From positions 1-64,000 of the forward strand of contig JADCGX010000040.1 in assembly GCA_020248785.1 (NCBI GenBank): 64,000 bases of DNA. Reading direction: 5' to 3'. Source of the DNA: Burkholderiales bacterium. GTDB taxonomy: Bacteria > Pseudomonadota > Gammaproteobacteria > Burkholderiales > Burkholderiaceae_F. The notes under the pieces were generated by a model. The model had not been told where the DNA came from. It saw only the letters and a program-made list of their open reading frames with translations, and did not search any database. Positions 28,433-37,708 of the stretch are shown here, in pieces (the first letter of the stretch is position 1; each line of letters begins with the position of its first letter). A program made the position numbers and the translations under genes.

Positions 28433-30315
28433 GCGGCACGCCTCGTCGCAGCCGCGAAGGTGCAGGATCTTCTGGCGCAGGCGGCCCGCTGCACACCACG
28501 CAGCGCCGCGCGCTGCTGAAGGCTGGCGCGCTGGCGGCCAGCGGTCTTGCAACCGCCCCCGTGCTCGCGCAGGACGGCGGCAAGAAGGTGCTGCGCTACG
28601 CCTTCGATCAGGCCGAGGTGGGCTTCGACCCTGCGGGACTGCAAGATCTTTACTCGCGCATCATCACCGCGCACATCTTCGAGGGGCTGTACGGCTACGA
28701 CCATCTGGCGCGGCCGTACAAGATCAGGCCCGTCACGGCCGTGGCGCTGCCTGAAGTGTCGGACAACTTCCGGCGCTTCGTGATTCGGGTCAAGCCGGGT
28801 ATCTACTTTCAGGACGACCCGGTCTTCAAGGGCAAGCCGCGCGAGCTGGTGGCCGAGGACTACGTTTACTCGATCAAGCGCTTCGCCGACCCGCGGTGGA
28901 AGGCGCCGGCGTATGCCTCCGTGCAAGAGCTGCGCATCATCGGCCTGCACCCGCTGCGCGAGGCGGCGCTCAAGACCAAGACGCCGTTCGACTACGACAC
29001 CCCGATCGAAGGCATGCGCGCGCTGGACCGCTATACGCTTGAGTTCAGGTTGGAGCAGCCTTCACCGCGCTCACTGGTGCAGGTGCTGGCCACACCCGAC
29101 CTGTGGGGCGCAGTGGCGCGCGAGGTGATCGAGGCCGCCGGCGACAAGACCATGGAGCGCCCCGTCGGCACCGGCCCGTTTCGCCTGGCCGCCTGGACAC
29201 GCTCGGCACGCGTGGTGCTCGAACGCAATCCCACCTATCGCGAGGTCCGCTACGACGCCGAGCCCAATGCCGACGACGCCGAGGGCCAGGCGCTGCTGGC
29301 GCGCTTCAAGGGCCAGCGGCTGCCGATGGTCGATCGGGTGGAGATCTCGATCATCGACGAGCAGCAGCCGCGCTGGCTTTCGTTTTTGGACGAGCAGCAC
29401 GACCTTCTGGAACGCCTGCCGTTCGAGTTCATCAACTTGGCCGCACCCAACGGGCGGGTGGCGCCCGGGCTCGCGGCGCGCGGGATTCAAATGAGCCGCA
29501 GCCTAAATTCGGATGTGTTCTACACGTTCTTCAACATGGACGACCCCGTGGTGGGCGGCATGGCACCAGAAAGGGTTGCGCTGCGGCGCGCGATTGGACT
29601 GGCGATCGACATCGATCAGGAAATCCGCCTGTTCTGGCGCGGTCAGGCGATCCCCGCTCAGTCGCCACTGGCACCGCATACCAGCGGATACGACCCGCGC
29701 TTTACGAGCGAGAGCGGCCAGTACGACCTGCCGCGCGCGCGGGCCCTGCTCGACACCTTTGGCTACGTGGATCGCAATGGCGATGGCTGGCGCGAACAGC
29801 CCGACGGAACACCGCTCGTGCTGCAATGGGCCACCACTCCCGACCAGCGGGCGCGCAGTCGAGACGAGTTGCGTCGCAAGGACATGGACAAGCTCGGCCT
29901 GCGGGTCGAGTTCAAGACGGCCAAGTTTCAGGAGAATCTGAAGAACGCGCGCGCCGGAAAGCTGGCCATCTGGACTCTCGGGGCCAGTTCCGCCTCGCCC
30001 GATGGTCTGCCAGCGCTCGACCGAGGCAGCAGCAACGCGATCGGCGGGCAGAACATGGCGCGCTTTCGCGATGAGCGGTTCGATCGCATCTATACGGAGC
30101 TGCGCCAGATTCCCGACGGCCCTGAACGCGAGAAGCTGTTCTTCGAAGCCAAGCGGCTGCTTGCTGCCTATGCCCCGTACAAAGTTCACGTGCATCGCAT
30201 CCTGACCGACTTCTGGCACCCGTGGTTGCACGGCTACCGCCGCCCGCTGTTCTGGCAGACCTGGTGGCAGTACGTCGACATCGATACGCAGGCCCAGCGC
30301 AAGGTGGCTGGATGA
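28429..30315 (+). CDS. Family-5 peptide-binding protein, paralog 2
   Basis: This 628-aa protein starts at ATG 28429 within the stop of paralog 1. A 25-residue Ser/Gly-rich leader precedes a twin-arginine-like signal (TQRRALLKAGALAASGLA). Core motifs mirror paralog 1: VLRYAFDQAEVGFDPAGLQD, RVKPGIYFQDDPVFKGK, ERPVGTGPFRLAAWTRSAR, and a HRILTDFWHPWLHGYRRP end. Divergence from its neighbours across the ligand-cleft half suggests a different ligand, which is inference. Confidence 0.9.
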   Translation: MSGTPRRSREGAGSSGAGGPLHTTQRRALLKAGALAASGLATAPVLAQDGGKKVLRYAFDQAEVGFDPAGLQDLYSRIITAHIFEGLYGYDHLARPYKIRPVTAVALPEVSDNFRRFVIRVKPGIYFQDDPVFKGKPRELVAEDYVYSIKRFADPRWKAPAYASVQELRIIGLHPLREAALKTKTPFDYDTPIEGMRALDRYTLEFRLEQPSPRSLVQVLATPDLWGAVAREVIEAAGDKTMERPVGTGPFRLAAWTRSARVVLERNPTYREVRYDAEPNADDAEGQALLARFKGQRLPMVDRVEISIIDEQQPRWLSFLDEQHDLLERLPFEFINLAAPNGRVAPGLAARGIQMSRSLNSDVFYTFFNMDDPVVGGMAPERVALRRAIGLAIDIDQEIRLFWRGQAIPAQSPLAPHTSGYDPRFTSESGQYDLPRARALLDTFGYVDRNGDGWREQPDGTPLVLQWATTPDQRARSRDELRRKDMDKLGLRVEFKTAKFQENLKNARAGKLAIWTLGASSASPDGLPALDRGSSNAIGGQNMARFRDERFDRIYTELRQIPDGPEREKLFFEAKRLLAAYAPYKVHVHRILTDFWHPWLHGYRRPLFWQTWWQYVDIDTQAQRKVAG

Positions 30316-32138
30316 AGCGGCGCGCAATGTTGCAGGCGGCAACGGCTGGCGGTGCGGTCGTGGCGTTGTCTGGCGCGGCAGGAGATGCGACGGCCGCTGC
30401 GCCTGGTGCGAAGAAGCGCCTGCGCTGGGCGTTCGTCGCTGCTGAGACGGGTTTCGATCCGGCGCAGATCGTCGACCTGTACTCGAACTATGTCGTCGCG
30501 CTCATCTACGAATCGCCGCTGCAGTTTGATTACCTGGCGCGCCCTGCGCGGATCATCCCGCGTACCGCGACGGCACTACCGAAGGTGGCAGCCGACTTCC
30601 GGTCGTTCATCGTCCGCATTCGGCCGGGAGTCCTGTTTCAGGATCACCCCGCCTTCAATGGAACCCCGCGTGAGCTGACGGCCGCGGACTACGTTTATGG
30701 GGTCAAGCGCCTGGCCGATCCGCGCTGGAAGGCACCGCTATGGACCTCTATCGAGGGACAGAAGATCGTCGGGCTGGCGCAGCTGCGGCAGGCGGCACTG
30801 GCGCCGGGCGGACGGTTCGACTATGACCGGTCCATCGATGGGTTGCGCCTGCTGGACCGTTACACGTTTGAAGTGAGGCTGGCGGAGCCGTCGCCCCGCT
30901 TCGTCGAGTTCTTCACCGATGCGCGCTATTGGCCGGGCATCGCGCGCGAGGTCGTCGAGGCCGCACCTGACGAGACGATGGCGCGCCCGGTGGGCACCGG
31001 CCCATTTCGGCTGGCTCAATGGACGCGCTCATCGCGCATCGTGCTGGAGCGCAATCCGACGTTCCGGGACGAGTTCTACGCTGCCGAACCGCCTGCGCAA
31101 GACACTCGCGCACAGCAGATCGCGGGCAAGCTGCGCGGCCGCAAGCTGCCGATGATCGACGAGATCCAGTTCGATGTGATCGAAGAGAGCCAACCACGCT
31201 GGCTGTCGTTCTTGAACAGCGATCACGACACCGTCAACGTCCCGCTCGAATTCATTCAATTGGCCGCACCGGGCGGCAACCTTGCACCATCGCTGGCCAA
31301 GCGCGAAATCGAGCTGGATCGGATTGTCAACCCGGACATCGTTTACACGTACTTCAACATGGACGATCCGCTGGTCGGTGGACTGTCGCCCGAGCGCGTC
31401 GCCCTGCGCCGCGCCATCAGCCTCGCCTATGACACCGAGGCTGAAAAGCGCGACATCCGCCGAGGCGCCTTTGTGCTGGCCAACGCGTCGATCCCGCCCT
31501 ATACCTCCGCGTTCGACCCGGACTTCTTGTCCGAGATGAACCGGTACGACCCGGCGCGCGCCAAGGCCCTGCTGGACACCTATGGCTTCGTCGACCGCAA
31601 TGGGGACGGTTGGCGCGAGAATCCGGACGGTAGCCAGCTCGTGCTGCGCATGGCAACCCAAGGGTCGCAGATCGATCGCCAGTTCAACGAGCTTTGGAAG
31701 CGCTCGATGAACGCAGTTGGCCTGAACATGCAGTTCGACGTCGGCCAGTGGCCAGAACAGTTCAAGCAAGCCCGGGCCGGCAAGCTGATGATGTGGATGC
31801 TGGGCGGAACCGCGGCGGTCATGGACGCCGACGACTTCGTCGGCATCGGCCACAGCGCAAACATTCCTGGATCAAATTACGCGCGCTATCGCAACCCTGC
31901 TTTCGACCAGCTTTACGGACGCCAACGCCCGCTGCCCGACGGCCCCGAACGCATGGCCTTGTTCCGCGAGATGCAGCGGATCTTGCTCGCCCACATGCCA
32001 TACAAGGTGCATGGGCACCGCATCCTCAACGATGTCTCGCATCCCTGGCTGATCGGCTATCGGCGCCATCCATTCGCGCGCGACTTCGGCAAGTGGATCG
32101 ACCTTGATGTCGGCTTGCGCACCAAGCTGAAAGGCTGA
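30312..32138 (+). CDS. Family-5 peptide-binding protein, paralog 3
   Basis: This 608-aa protein starts at ATG 30312, overlapping the stop of paralog 2 (ATGA). Its signal begins KRRAMLQAATAGGAVVALSG, again with paired Arg. Conserved blocks are ETGFDPAQIVDLYSNYVVAL, RPGVLFQDHPAFNGTPREL, ARPVGTGPFRLAQWTRSSR and HRILNDVSHPWLIGYRRH. An F-D-x-D block near residue 405 differs from paralogs 1 and 2. It appears intact. Confidence 0.9.
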   Translation: MKRRAMLQAATAGGAVVALSGAAGDATAAAPGAKKRLRWAFVAAETGFDPAQIVDLYSNYVVALIYESPLQFDYLARPARIIPRTATALPKVAADFRSFIVRIRPGVLFQDHPAFNGTPRELTAADYVYGVKRLADPRWKAPLWTSIEGQKIVGLAQLRQAALAPGGRFDYDRSIDGLRLLDRYTFEVRLAEPSPRFVEFFTDARYWPGIAREVVEAAPDETMARPVGTGPFRLAQWTRSSRIVLERNPTFRDEFYAAEPPAQDTRAQQIAGKLRGRKLPMIDEIQFDVIEESQPRWLSFLNSDHDTVNVPLEFIQLAAPGGNLAPSLAKREIELDRIVNPDIVYTYFNMDDPLVGGLSPERVALRRAISLAYDTEAEKRDIRRGAFVLANASIPPYTSAFDPDFLSEMNRYDPARAKALLDTYGFVDRNGDGWRENPDGSQLVLRMATQGSQIDRQFNELWKRSMNAVGLNMQFDVGQWPEQFKQARAGKLMMWMLGGTAAVMDADDFVGIGHSANIPGSNYARYRNPAFDQLYGRQRPLPDGPERMALFREMQRILLAHMPYKVHGHRILNDVSHPWLIGYRRHPFARDFGKWIDLDVGLRTKLKG

Positions 32139-32139
32139 C

Positions 32140-33990
32140 GTGGCGCCGCCACGCCGTCAAGTGATGCAGGCCGGTGCGGCGCTGCCGCTGGCAGCGGCGC
32201 TGGCGCCGGCCCATGCGGCAGCGCCGGGCCGGCAGGCAAGCACCAGCACAGCCATCCGCACCCTGCGCCTGCCCTTCGAAATCGCCGAAACGAGCTTCGA
32301 CCCCGCCGCGATCCAGGACAGCTACTCGCGGCAGATCACCGGCCATATCTTCGAAGCGCCGCTGGAGTACGACTACTACGCGCGCCCGGCCCGGCTGCGG
32401 CCCTGCACGCTGGCCGCGCTGCCCGAGGTCTCCGCCGACTTTCGCAGCTTCACGCTGCGACTGACAGCCGGCATCCTGTTCGCCGACGATCCGGCCTTTG
32501 GTGGCAAGCCGCGCGAGCTCGTTGCCGCTGACTATGTGTACGCATGGAAGCGGCTGTACGACCCGCGCTGGAAGAGTCCGATGCTGTTCGTGCTCGAGCC
32601 GGCCCGCCTGCTGGGGCTCGATGCGCTGCGCAAACAGGCGCTGGACACACGTCAACCGTTCGACTACGACCGCCCGGTCGAGGGGCTGCGCGCGCTCGAC
32701 CGCTACACGCTGCAGATCAAGCTGGCTGAGCCGGCACCGCGCTTTCCTTACTTGCTCGCCGACCAGTCGGTCTTCGGCGCCGTGGCGCGCGAAGTGGTGG
32801 AGCGCTATGGCGACACGATTGGCGAGCATCCCGTGGGCACCGGACCGTTCCGCTTGGCGGCTTGGACGCGCTCATCGCGCATCGTTCTCGAGCGTAATCC
32901 GCAGTACCGCGAGCGGCGCTGGGACTTCGAGATCGCGCCCGAGCTGCTCGCCGCCCAGCCGCTGCTGGCGCGCGATGCCGAGCGCCTGCGCGGCCGGCGC
33001 CTGCCGCTGGTCGATCGGGTGGAGGTCAGCGTGATCGACGAAGGCCAGCCGCGCTGGCTGAGCTTTGCCGGCGGCGACCAGGACTTCATGCGCGTACCGA
33101 ACGAAATGGCGCCGCTGATCGCGCCCGGCGGACAGATCGCACCGTTTCTCGCGCAGCGTGGCGTGCGGCTGGTGCGCACGCCCATGGCCGACATCGCACT
33201 CGCGTACTTCAACATGGAGCACCCGCTGGTCGGCGGCATGACGCCCGAGAAAGTGGCGCTGCGCCGCGCGGTCTCGCTGGCGTTCAACCGCGCGGAGTAT
33301 GTGCGCGCGGTGTTCAACGACTCGGCCGTGATCGCGCAGGCGCCGCTGGCGCCCGGCACCTTCGGTCATGACCCGGCACTGCGCAGCGCCCTCGGTGACA
33401 GCGATCTGGCGCGCGCCAAGGCGCTGCTCGACACCTACGGCTATCTCGACCGCGACGGCGACGGCTGGCGCGAAACGCCCGACGGCGCGCCCCTGGTGCT
33501 CGAAATGGCCTCCACCAGCAGTCAACTCGACCGCAAGCAGAACGAGCAATGGCGCCGCTTCATGGCCGCTGCGGGCCTGCGCATCGAATTCCGCATCGCC
33601 CAGTGGCCAGAGCTGCTCAAGCAGTCGCTCGCCGGCAATCTGATGATGTGGAGCTTCTCGTGGCAGCTCACGGAACCGGACAGCGATCTGCTGCTTGGCA
33701 TGGCCTACGGTCCCAACCGCGAGCAGTCCAACGACGCGCGCTTTGCGCTGGCCGCCTATGACCGCCTGTACGAGGCGCAACGGCGCCTGGCCGACGGGCC
33801 CGAGCGCCTGGCGCTGCTGATGCAGATGACGCGCCTGCTGGCCGCTTATATGCCCTACCTTTTGTTCCTGCACCGCATTCGTCTGGACGTGGCACAGCCC
33901 TGGGTGGCCGGCTATGCGCGCAATCCATTCACCGAGGTGTGCTGGCATCTGATCGACGTCGATCCGGCCGCGCGCGCGGCGGCGGCCTGA
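32140..33990 (+). CDS. Family-5 peptide-binding protein, paralog 4
   Basis: This 616-aa protein starts at GTG 32140, one base after the stop of paralog 3. Its short signal is PRRQVMQAGAALPLAAALAP, with paired Arg. Core blocks are TSFDPAAIQDSYSRQITGHI, FADDPAFGGKPRELVAADYV, GTGPFRLAAWTRSSRIVLER, and HRIRLDVAQPWVAGYARNPF near the end. It is the most divergent of the four at its N-terminus. Its stop overlaps the start of the hydrolase gene (TGATG). Confidence 0.9.
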   Translation: MAPPRRQVMQAGAALPLAAALAPAHAAAPGRQASTSTAIRTLRLPFEIAETSFDPAAIQDSYSRQITGHIFEAPLEYDYYARPARLRPCTLAALPEVSADFRSFTLRLTAGILFADDPAFGGKPRELVAADYVYAWKRLYDPRWKSPMLFVLEPARLLGLDALRKQALDTRQPFDYDRPVEGLRALDRYTLQIKLAEPAPRFPYLLADQSVFGAVAREVVERYGDTIGEHPVGTGPFRLAAWTRSSRIVLERNPQYRERRWDFEIAPELLAAQPLLARDAERLRGRRLPLVDRVEVSVIDEGQPRWLSFAGGDQDFMRVPNEMAPLIAPGGQIAPFLAQRGVRLVRTPMADIALAYFNMEHPLVGGMTPEKVALRRAVSLAFNRAEYVRAVFNDSAVIAQAPLAPGTFGHDPALRSALGDSDLARAKALLDTYGYLDRDGDGWRETPDGAPLVLEMASTSSQLDRKQNEQWRRFMAAAGLRIEFRIAQWPELLKQSLAGNLMMWSFSWQLTEPDSDLLLGMAYGPNREQSNDARFALAAYDRLYEAQRRLADGPERLALLMQMTRLLAAYMPYLLFLHRIRLDVAQPWVAGYARNPFTEVCWHLIDVDPAARAAAA

Positions 33991-34922
33991 TGTCGCTGGC
34001 CGCCGTCGTGCGCTGGTCCCTGCTCGGGCAACTGCTGCTCGGCGCCCTCATCGCCTACGGGCTGATCCCCGCGCACTGGCCCGCCTGGATGGCCCTGCCG
34101 CTCGGCGTCTTGCCGCCCGTCATCGGCACCGTGCTCGTGCTGGCGATCGAACTGCTGGTGGGAGCCATTGCTGATCCGCGCCGGCCGCGCACCTCGTTCG
34201 CGCATGTGCTGCGCGTGTGGCTCGGCGAGAGCATCGTGTCGCTGCGTGCCTTTGGCTGGCGGCAGCCCTTTGCGGCGGGCTTCGCCGAACCCCCGCGCCT
34301 GCACGACCCGCGGCGGCCCGCGGTCCTGCTGATCGCGGGCTATGTATGCAATCGGGCAGCCTGGACTGGTCTGCTGCGCAGCGGTCTGCTGTCGAAGTAC
34401 AACGTGGCCACCGTCAACCTGCGACCGGTGTTCGGCAGCATCGACCTGTATGCCGACGAGATTCACGCCGCGGTCGAGGCATTGCGCGCGGAAACCGGCG
34501 CGCAGCGAGTCATCCTCGTGGGTCACAGCATGGGCGGTCTGGCGGCGCGCGCCTACCTGCGCCGGCACGGCAGCGAGGCGGTGGTCCGCGTGATCACGCT
34601 GGCCACGCCGCATCACGGCACCATTTTCGGCGCGCTCGGCCACGGCGCCAACGCGCGCGAAATGCGCAAGGACTGCAAGTACCTGACCACTCTCGCGGGC
34701 GCCGAGACCGCGGCGCTGCGCCGGCGCTTCGTGTGCATCGCCACGCTGGACGACAACCTGGTGGTGCCGCGCACGAGCCCGCTCATGCCCGACGCCGAGC
34801 ATCACCTGCTGGACGGTGTAGGCCATCTTGCGCTGATCGAAGATCCGCGTGCCTGGCGGCTGATCGTGCAGGCGATCGAAGCGACGCGACCGGACGACAT
34901 CGAGGCTGCACGGGCCGCGTAG
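33990..34922 (+). CDS. Alpha/beta-hydrolase, lipase-like, membrane-anchored
   Basis: This 310-aa protein has two N-terminal hydrophobic helices (residues 9-25 and about 33-58), then an alpha/beta-hydrolase domain. The nucleophile elbow is GHSMGG near residue 174, ATPHHGTIFG lies downstream, and GVGHLALIEDP supplies the catalytic His. TLDDNLVVPR is a likely site of the acid residue. It resembles bacterial triacylglycerol-lipase or esterase proteins. TGATG coupling to binding-protein paralog 4 suggests it is expressed with the transporter and may process an imported ester or peptide conjugate, which is inference. Confidence 0.82.
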   Translation: MSLAAVVRWSLLGQLLLGALIAYGLIPAHWPAWMALPLGVLPPVIGTVLVLAIELLVGAIADPRRPRTSFAHVLRVWLGESIVSLRAFGWRQPFAAGFAEPPRLHDPRRPAVLLIAGYVCNRAAWTGLLRSGLLSKYNVATVNLRPVFGSIDLYADEIHAAVEALRAETGAQRVILVGHSMGGLAARAYLRRHGSEAVVRVITLATPHHGTIFGALGHGANAREMRKDCKYLTTLAGAETAALRRRFVCIATLDDNLVVPRTSPLMPDAEHHLLDGVGHLALIEDPRAWRLIVQAIEATRPDDIEAARAA

Positions 34923-34978
34923 TCGCCATCAACAACCACACGGCCCACCGGCGGCGTTGCTGGCACAAGCTGGCCGCG

Positions 34979-35209
34979 CTAGCCGCGGCTCGACGCGGCG
35001 GCGTTGGCCGCAGCGGAGGCCGTGCGTTGGCGGCGCACCTCCACCGATGACACCTTCATCATCTGGCGATACTTCGTGACCGTGCGGCGCGCCACATGCA
35101 GTCCTTGCCGACGCAGCAGACGCGCGATCTCGGCATCCGACAGCGGCGTCTTCATGTCCTCGGCGGCGATGAGATTCTTGATCGCCCCGCGAATTTCGGT
35201 GGCCGCGAC
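34979..35209 (-). pseudogene. rpoN: Remnant of sigma-54 (rpoN) C-terminus
   Basis: On the minus strand 76 codons end at a TAG (34981-34979) and read as the last part of sigma-54: ATEIRGAIKNLIAAED, then PLSDAEIARLLRRQG, then the invariant RpoN box VARRTVTKYR (codons 39-48). A short Ala/Ser-rich tail follows. Similarity stops near 35210, where the sequence passes into an unrelated remnant, so the promoter, activator-contact and most core-binding regions are absent. A working sigma-54 must be encoded elsewhere, because ntrC here has its GAFTGA motif. Confidence 0.75.
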
Positions 35210-35233
35210 CGGGCCGCGTACGCGGCGCAGCCC

Positions 35234-35700
35234 GTTTTCCGCGCGTTGCTGGCGGCCGTCGGCAGCGCGCGCAGCCGCACTCGCATCACGGAGGGCGACT
35301 TCGTTCCAACGCGACGGCTGACGCGCGTGTTGATCGCTGCGGCCGAGCGCGGCGCGGTCGTTCGACTCGTCCTGCCCTGCTGCTTCGACATGCTGGCCGC
35401 GCTGCGCACGGGCCGTCGCACGACGGCCGACGGCTCACGCGGGTCATCTGCATCGACGAACACTGCGAGGCGCCGCCGCATTCGAAGACCATAGCGATCG
35501 ATGGGGTGTGCGCAAACTCCGGCACGCACAGCTTTCTATCTCGCAACTGCGTGCACTCTCAGGGGGCCGTCGTGAGCGTGTTGTCGGCCAGCCTCGCGCG
35601 CAAGCCCGAAACGATCTTTCAGCGCGCTTTCGCTCCGCATCACGAGGTCGCCCGGACGGCCTGGCAGTCGCGCGCCCCGCGTCGCGCAGCCGCGCACCGT
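35234..35700 (+). pseudogene. Frameshifted C-terminal remnant of a cardiolipin synthase / phospholipase-D-family gene
   Basis: Two frames carry consecutive pieces. The first, from 35234, reads FRALLAAVGSARSRTRITEG, then FVPTRRLTRVLIAAAERGA and VVRLVLP, matching the strand-helix unit before the second active site of Cls proteins. After a shift at about 35385-35400 the second frame reads PPHSKTIAIDGVCANSG, which keeps the HKD catalytic motif (H at 35479, K, D at 35500), and then FQRAFAPHHEVARTAW. The N-terminal half and first HKD motif are missing. Confidence 0.65.
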
Positions 35701-35744
35701 TCGTGCGCTTCGCGCTCGCGGGCGTTCCGCCCCAACATGCCTGC

Positions 35745-36695
35745 ATGATCCTGCTGGGCGCCATCTGCGGCACGCATGTGCGCTTTGGCTTGGTGGCCAG
35801 GGGAGCGCTGCGCGATGTGCGCGTCATGCGCGTGGCCGAGCACGCGCAGGCAGGCGAGGCGCTGGCGCTGTATCTGCAACAGGCGGGCGCGCCGCGGATC
35901 GAGCGCGCCGCGCTTGCCATCGCCGGCAGCGTGGATGGCGGTCGCGTCCGCCTGACCAACGGTGCCTGAGACATCTCGCGCGCCGAACTTGGGCAACAAC
36001 TCGGCGCGGCCGATGTCCTGCTCCTTGACGACTTCGAGGCGCTTGCGTGGGCCCTGCCGCATCTGCGCGACAACGCGCTGCTGCATCTCGGCGGGGGTCA
36101 GGTCGATCCGCGCCAGCCGCTGGCGGTGCTTGGACCCGGGACCGGTCTCGGGGTTGCCGCCTGCATTCCCAATGGCGCGGGCGGTTGGATTCCGCTGGCC
36201 ACCGAGGGCGGCCACGTGACGCTGGCGCCGGCCGATGACTTCGAGTCGGAAGTCCTGCGCGCAGTGCGCGCCGACTTGCAGCATGTCTCGGCGGAGCGCC
36301 TGCTGTCCGGCATCGGCCTGCCGCGCTTGCATGCGGCCATCGTTACGGTGCGCGGTCGGCCGCAGGGGGCGCTGACGCCAGAGGACATCACCGCGCGCGC
36401 GCTCGCTAAGTCCGATGCGCTCTGCGTGGCCGCGCTCGACACCTTATGCGCGATGCTTGGGACGGTCGCAGGCAACCTCGCCCTGACCCTCGGCGCGCGC
36501 GGCGGCGTTTTTGTCGCCGGTGGCATCGCGCGGCGCCTGCGCTCGGTGCTGCCGGCCTGCCGCTTCAGGGCGCGCCTTGAAGCGAAGGGTCGCTTCGCGT
36601 CGTGTCTGGCACCCGTGGCCACAGAGCTGATCGTCGCCGATCACGCGGCGCTGGTCGGCTGTGCCGCGGCGGCCGGGGTGCCCCTGCACGGCTGA
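35745..36695 (+). pseudogene. glk: Glucokinase interrupted by an in-frame TGA
   Basis: One frame of 316 codons from ATG 35745 encodes a glucokinase-like protein, broken by a single TGA at 35967-35969 (codon 75). The context VRLTNGA-stop-DISRAEL normally has Trp there, so TGG to TGA is the likely change. After it come LDDFEALAWALP (catalytic Asp), GPGTGLGVA, ATEGGHVTLAP and VFVAGGIARR. The N-terminal phosphate loop, normally D-I-G-G-T-N, reads A-I-C-G-T-H, so decay goes beyond the stop. Reads or a sister genome would exclude assembly error. Confidence 0.8.
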
Positions 36696-36844
36696 GCTTG
36701 GACCTCCTTGAGTACACCATGGCAAGCGCCGGGCGCCCCGACTCCCCGCGGCGGCGCGGCGCGTGATCGCCTAAACTGCGGCCTCGTTCACCCTCCTCGG
36801 AGACGGGCGTCCTGCGCTGGCTGCCCGAGCCCGAACGCTGCTCC

Positions 36845-37708
36845 ATGACTGCCCGCCTGATCGACGGCAAGGCGCTCGCCGCCCAGTTGCGCGCCGCGCT
36901 CGCCCCCCGCATCGTCGCGCTGCGCGAGCGCGGCGTGCAGCCCGGCCTGGCCGTGCTGCTGGTGGGCGATGATCCAGCCTCGGCCGTGTACGTGCGCAAC
37001 AAGATCAAGGCCTGCGAAGACACAGGCATTCGCTCGGTGTTCGAGCACCTGCCGGCCGGCAGCAGCCAGGACGCATTGCTGCGCAAGGTGCGTGCGCTGA
37101 ACCAAGATGCCCGGGTGCACGGCATCTTGGTGCAGATGCCGCTGCCCAAGCCGCTTGATGGCCAGGCGGTCGTCGAGGCGATCGCATTCGACAAGGACGT
37201 GGATGGCCTGCACGCCACCAACGCCGGCCTGACCCTCATGGGCCAGCCGCACTTCCGCTCCTGTACGCCCTATGGCGTGATGAAGATGCTGGAGTCGATC
37301 GGTGTCGATCCCGCCGGCAAGCATGCTGTCGTGATTGGCCGGTCCAACATGGTCGGCAAGCCCATGGCGATGCTGCTGCTGTCGGCCAACGCGACCGTAA
37401 CGCTGTGCCACAGCGGCACCAAGGATCTGGCCTCGATCACGCGCCAGGCCGACATCCTGGTGGCGGCGGCTGGTCGACGTGGGCTGGTCACCGCCGACAT
37501 GGTCAAACCAGGTGCCGTGGTGATCGACGTTGGCACCAACAAGACACCCGAAGGCAAGCTGGCTGGCGACGTGGACTTCGAAGCGGTGAAGTCGGTGGCC
37601 GGCTGGATCTCGCCGGTGCCCGGCGGCGTGGGACCGATGACGATCGCCATGCTGCTCGTCAACACCGTCGAAGCGGCCGAGCGCGCCGCGCGCTCGCAGG
37701 GCCGGTGA
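36845..37708 (+). CDS. folD: Methylenetetrahydrofolate dehydrogenase / methenyltetrahydrofolate cyclohydrolase
   Basis: This 287-aa bifunctional enzyme interconverts methylene-, methenyl- and formyl-tetrahydrofolate with NADP. Markers are [20 protein letters not shown] (with Y and K active-site residues near 50-54), [16 protein letters not shown], the [11 protein letters not shown] loop, and the NADP motif [15 protein letters not shown]. It ends [20 protein letters not shown]. Length is standard. The stop overlaps the prlC start (TGATG). Confidence 0.97.
   Translation: MTARLIDGKALAAQLRAALAPRIVALRERGVQPGLAVLLVGDDPASAVYVRNKIKACEDTGIRSVFEHLPAGSSQDALLRKVRALNQDARVHGILVQMPLPKPLDGQAVVEAIAFDKDVDGLHATNAGLTLMGQPHFRSCTPYGVMKMLESIGVDPAGKHAVVIGRSNMVGKPMAMLLLSANATVTLCHSGTKDLASITRQADILVAAAGRRGLVTADMVKPGAVVIDVGTNKTPEGKLAGDVDFEAVKSVAGWISPVPGGVGPMTIAMLLVNTVEAAERAARSQGR

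Noticed and set aside
35967..35969. TGA in glk read as selenocysteine or as Trp by an altered code
   Set aside because: Relatives have Trp there, no selenocysteine hairpin is evident, many other genes here use TGA as a normal stop, and the phosphate loop of the same gene is also decayed.
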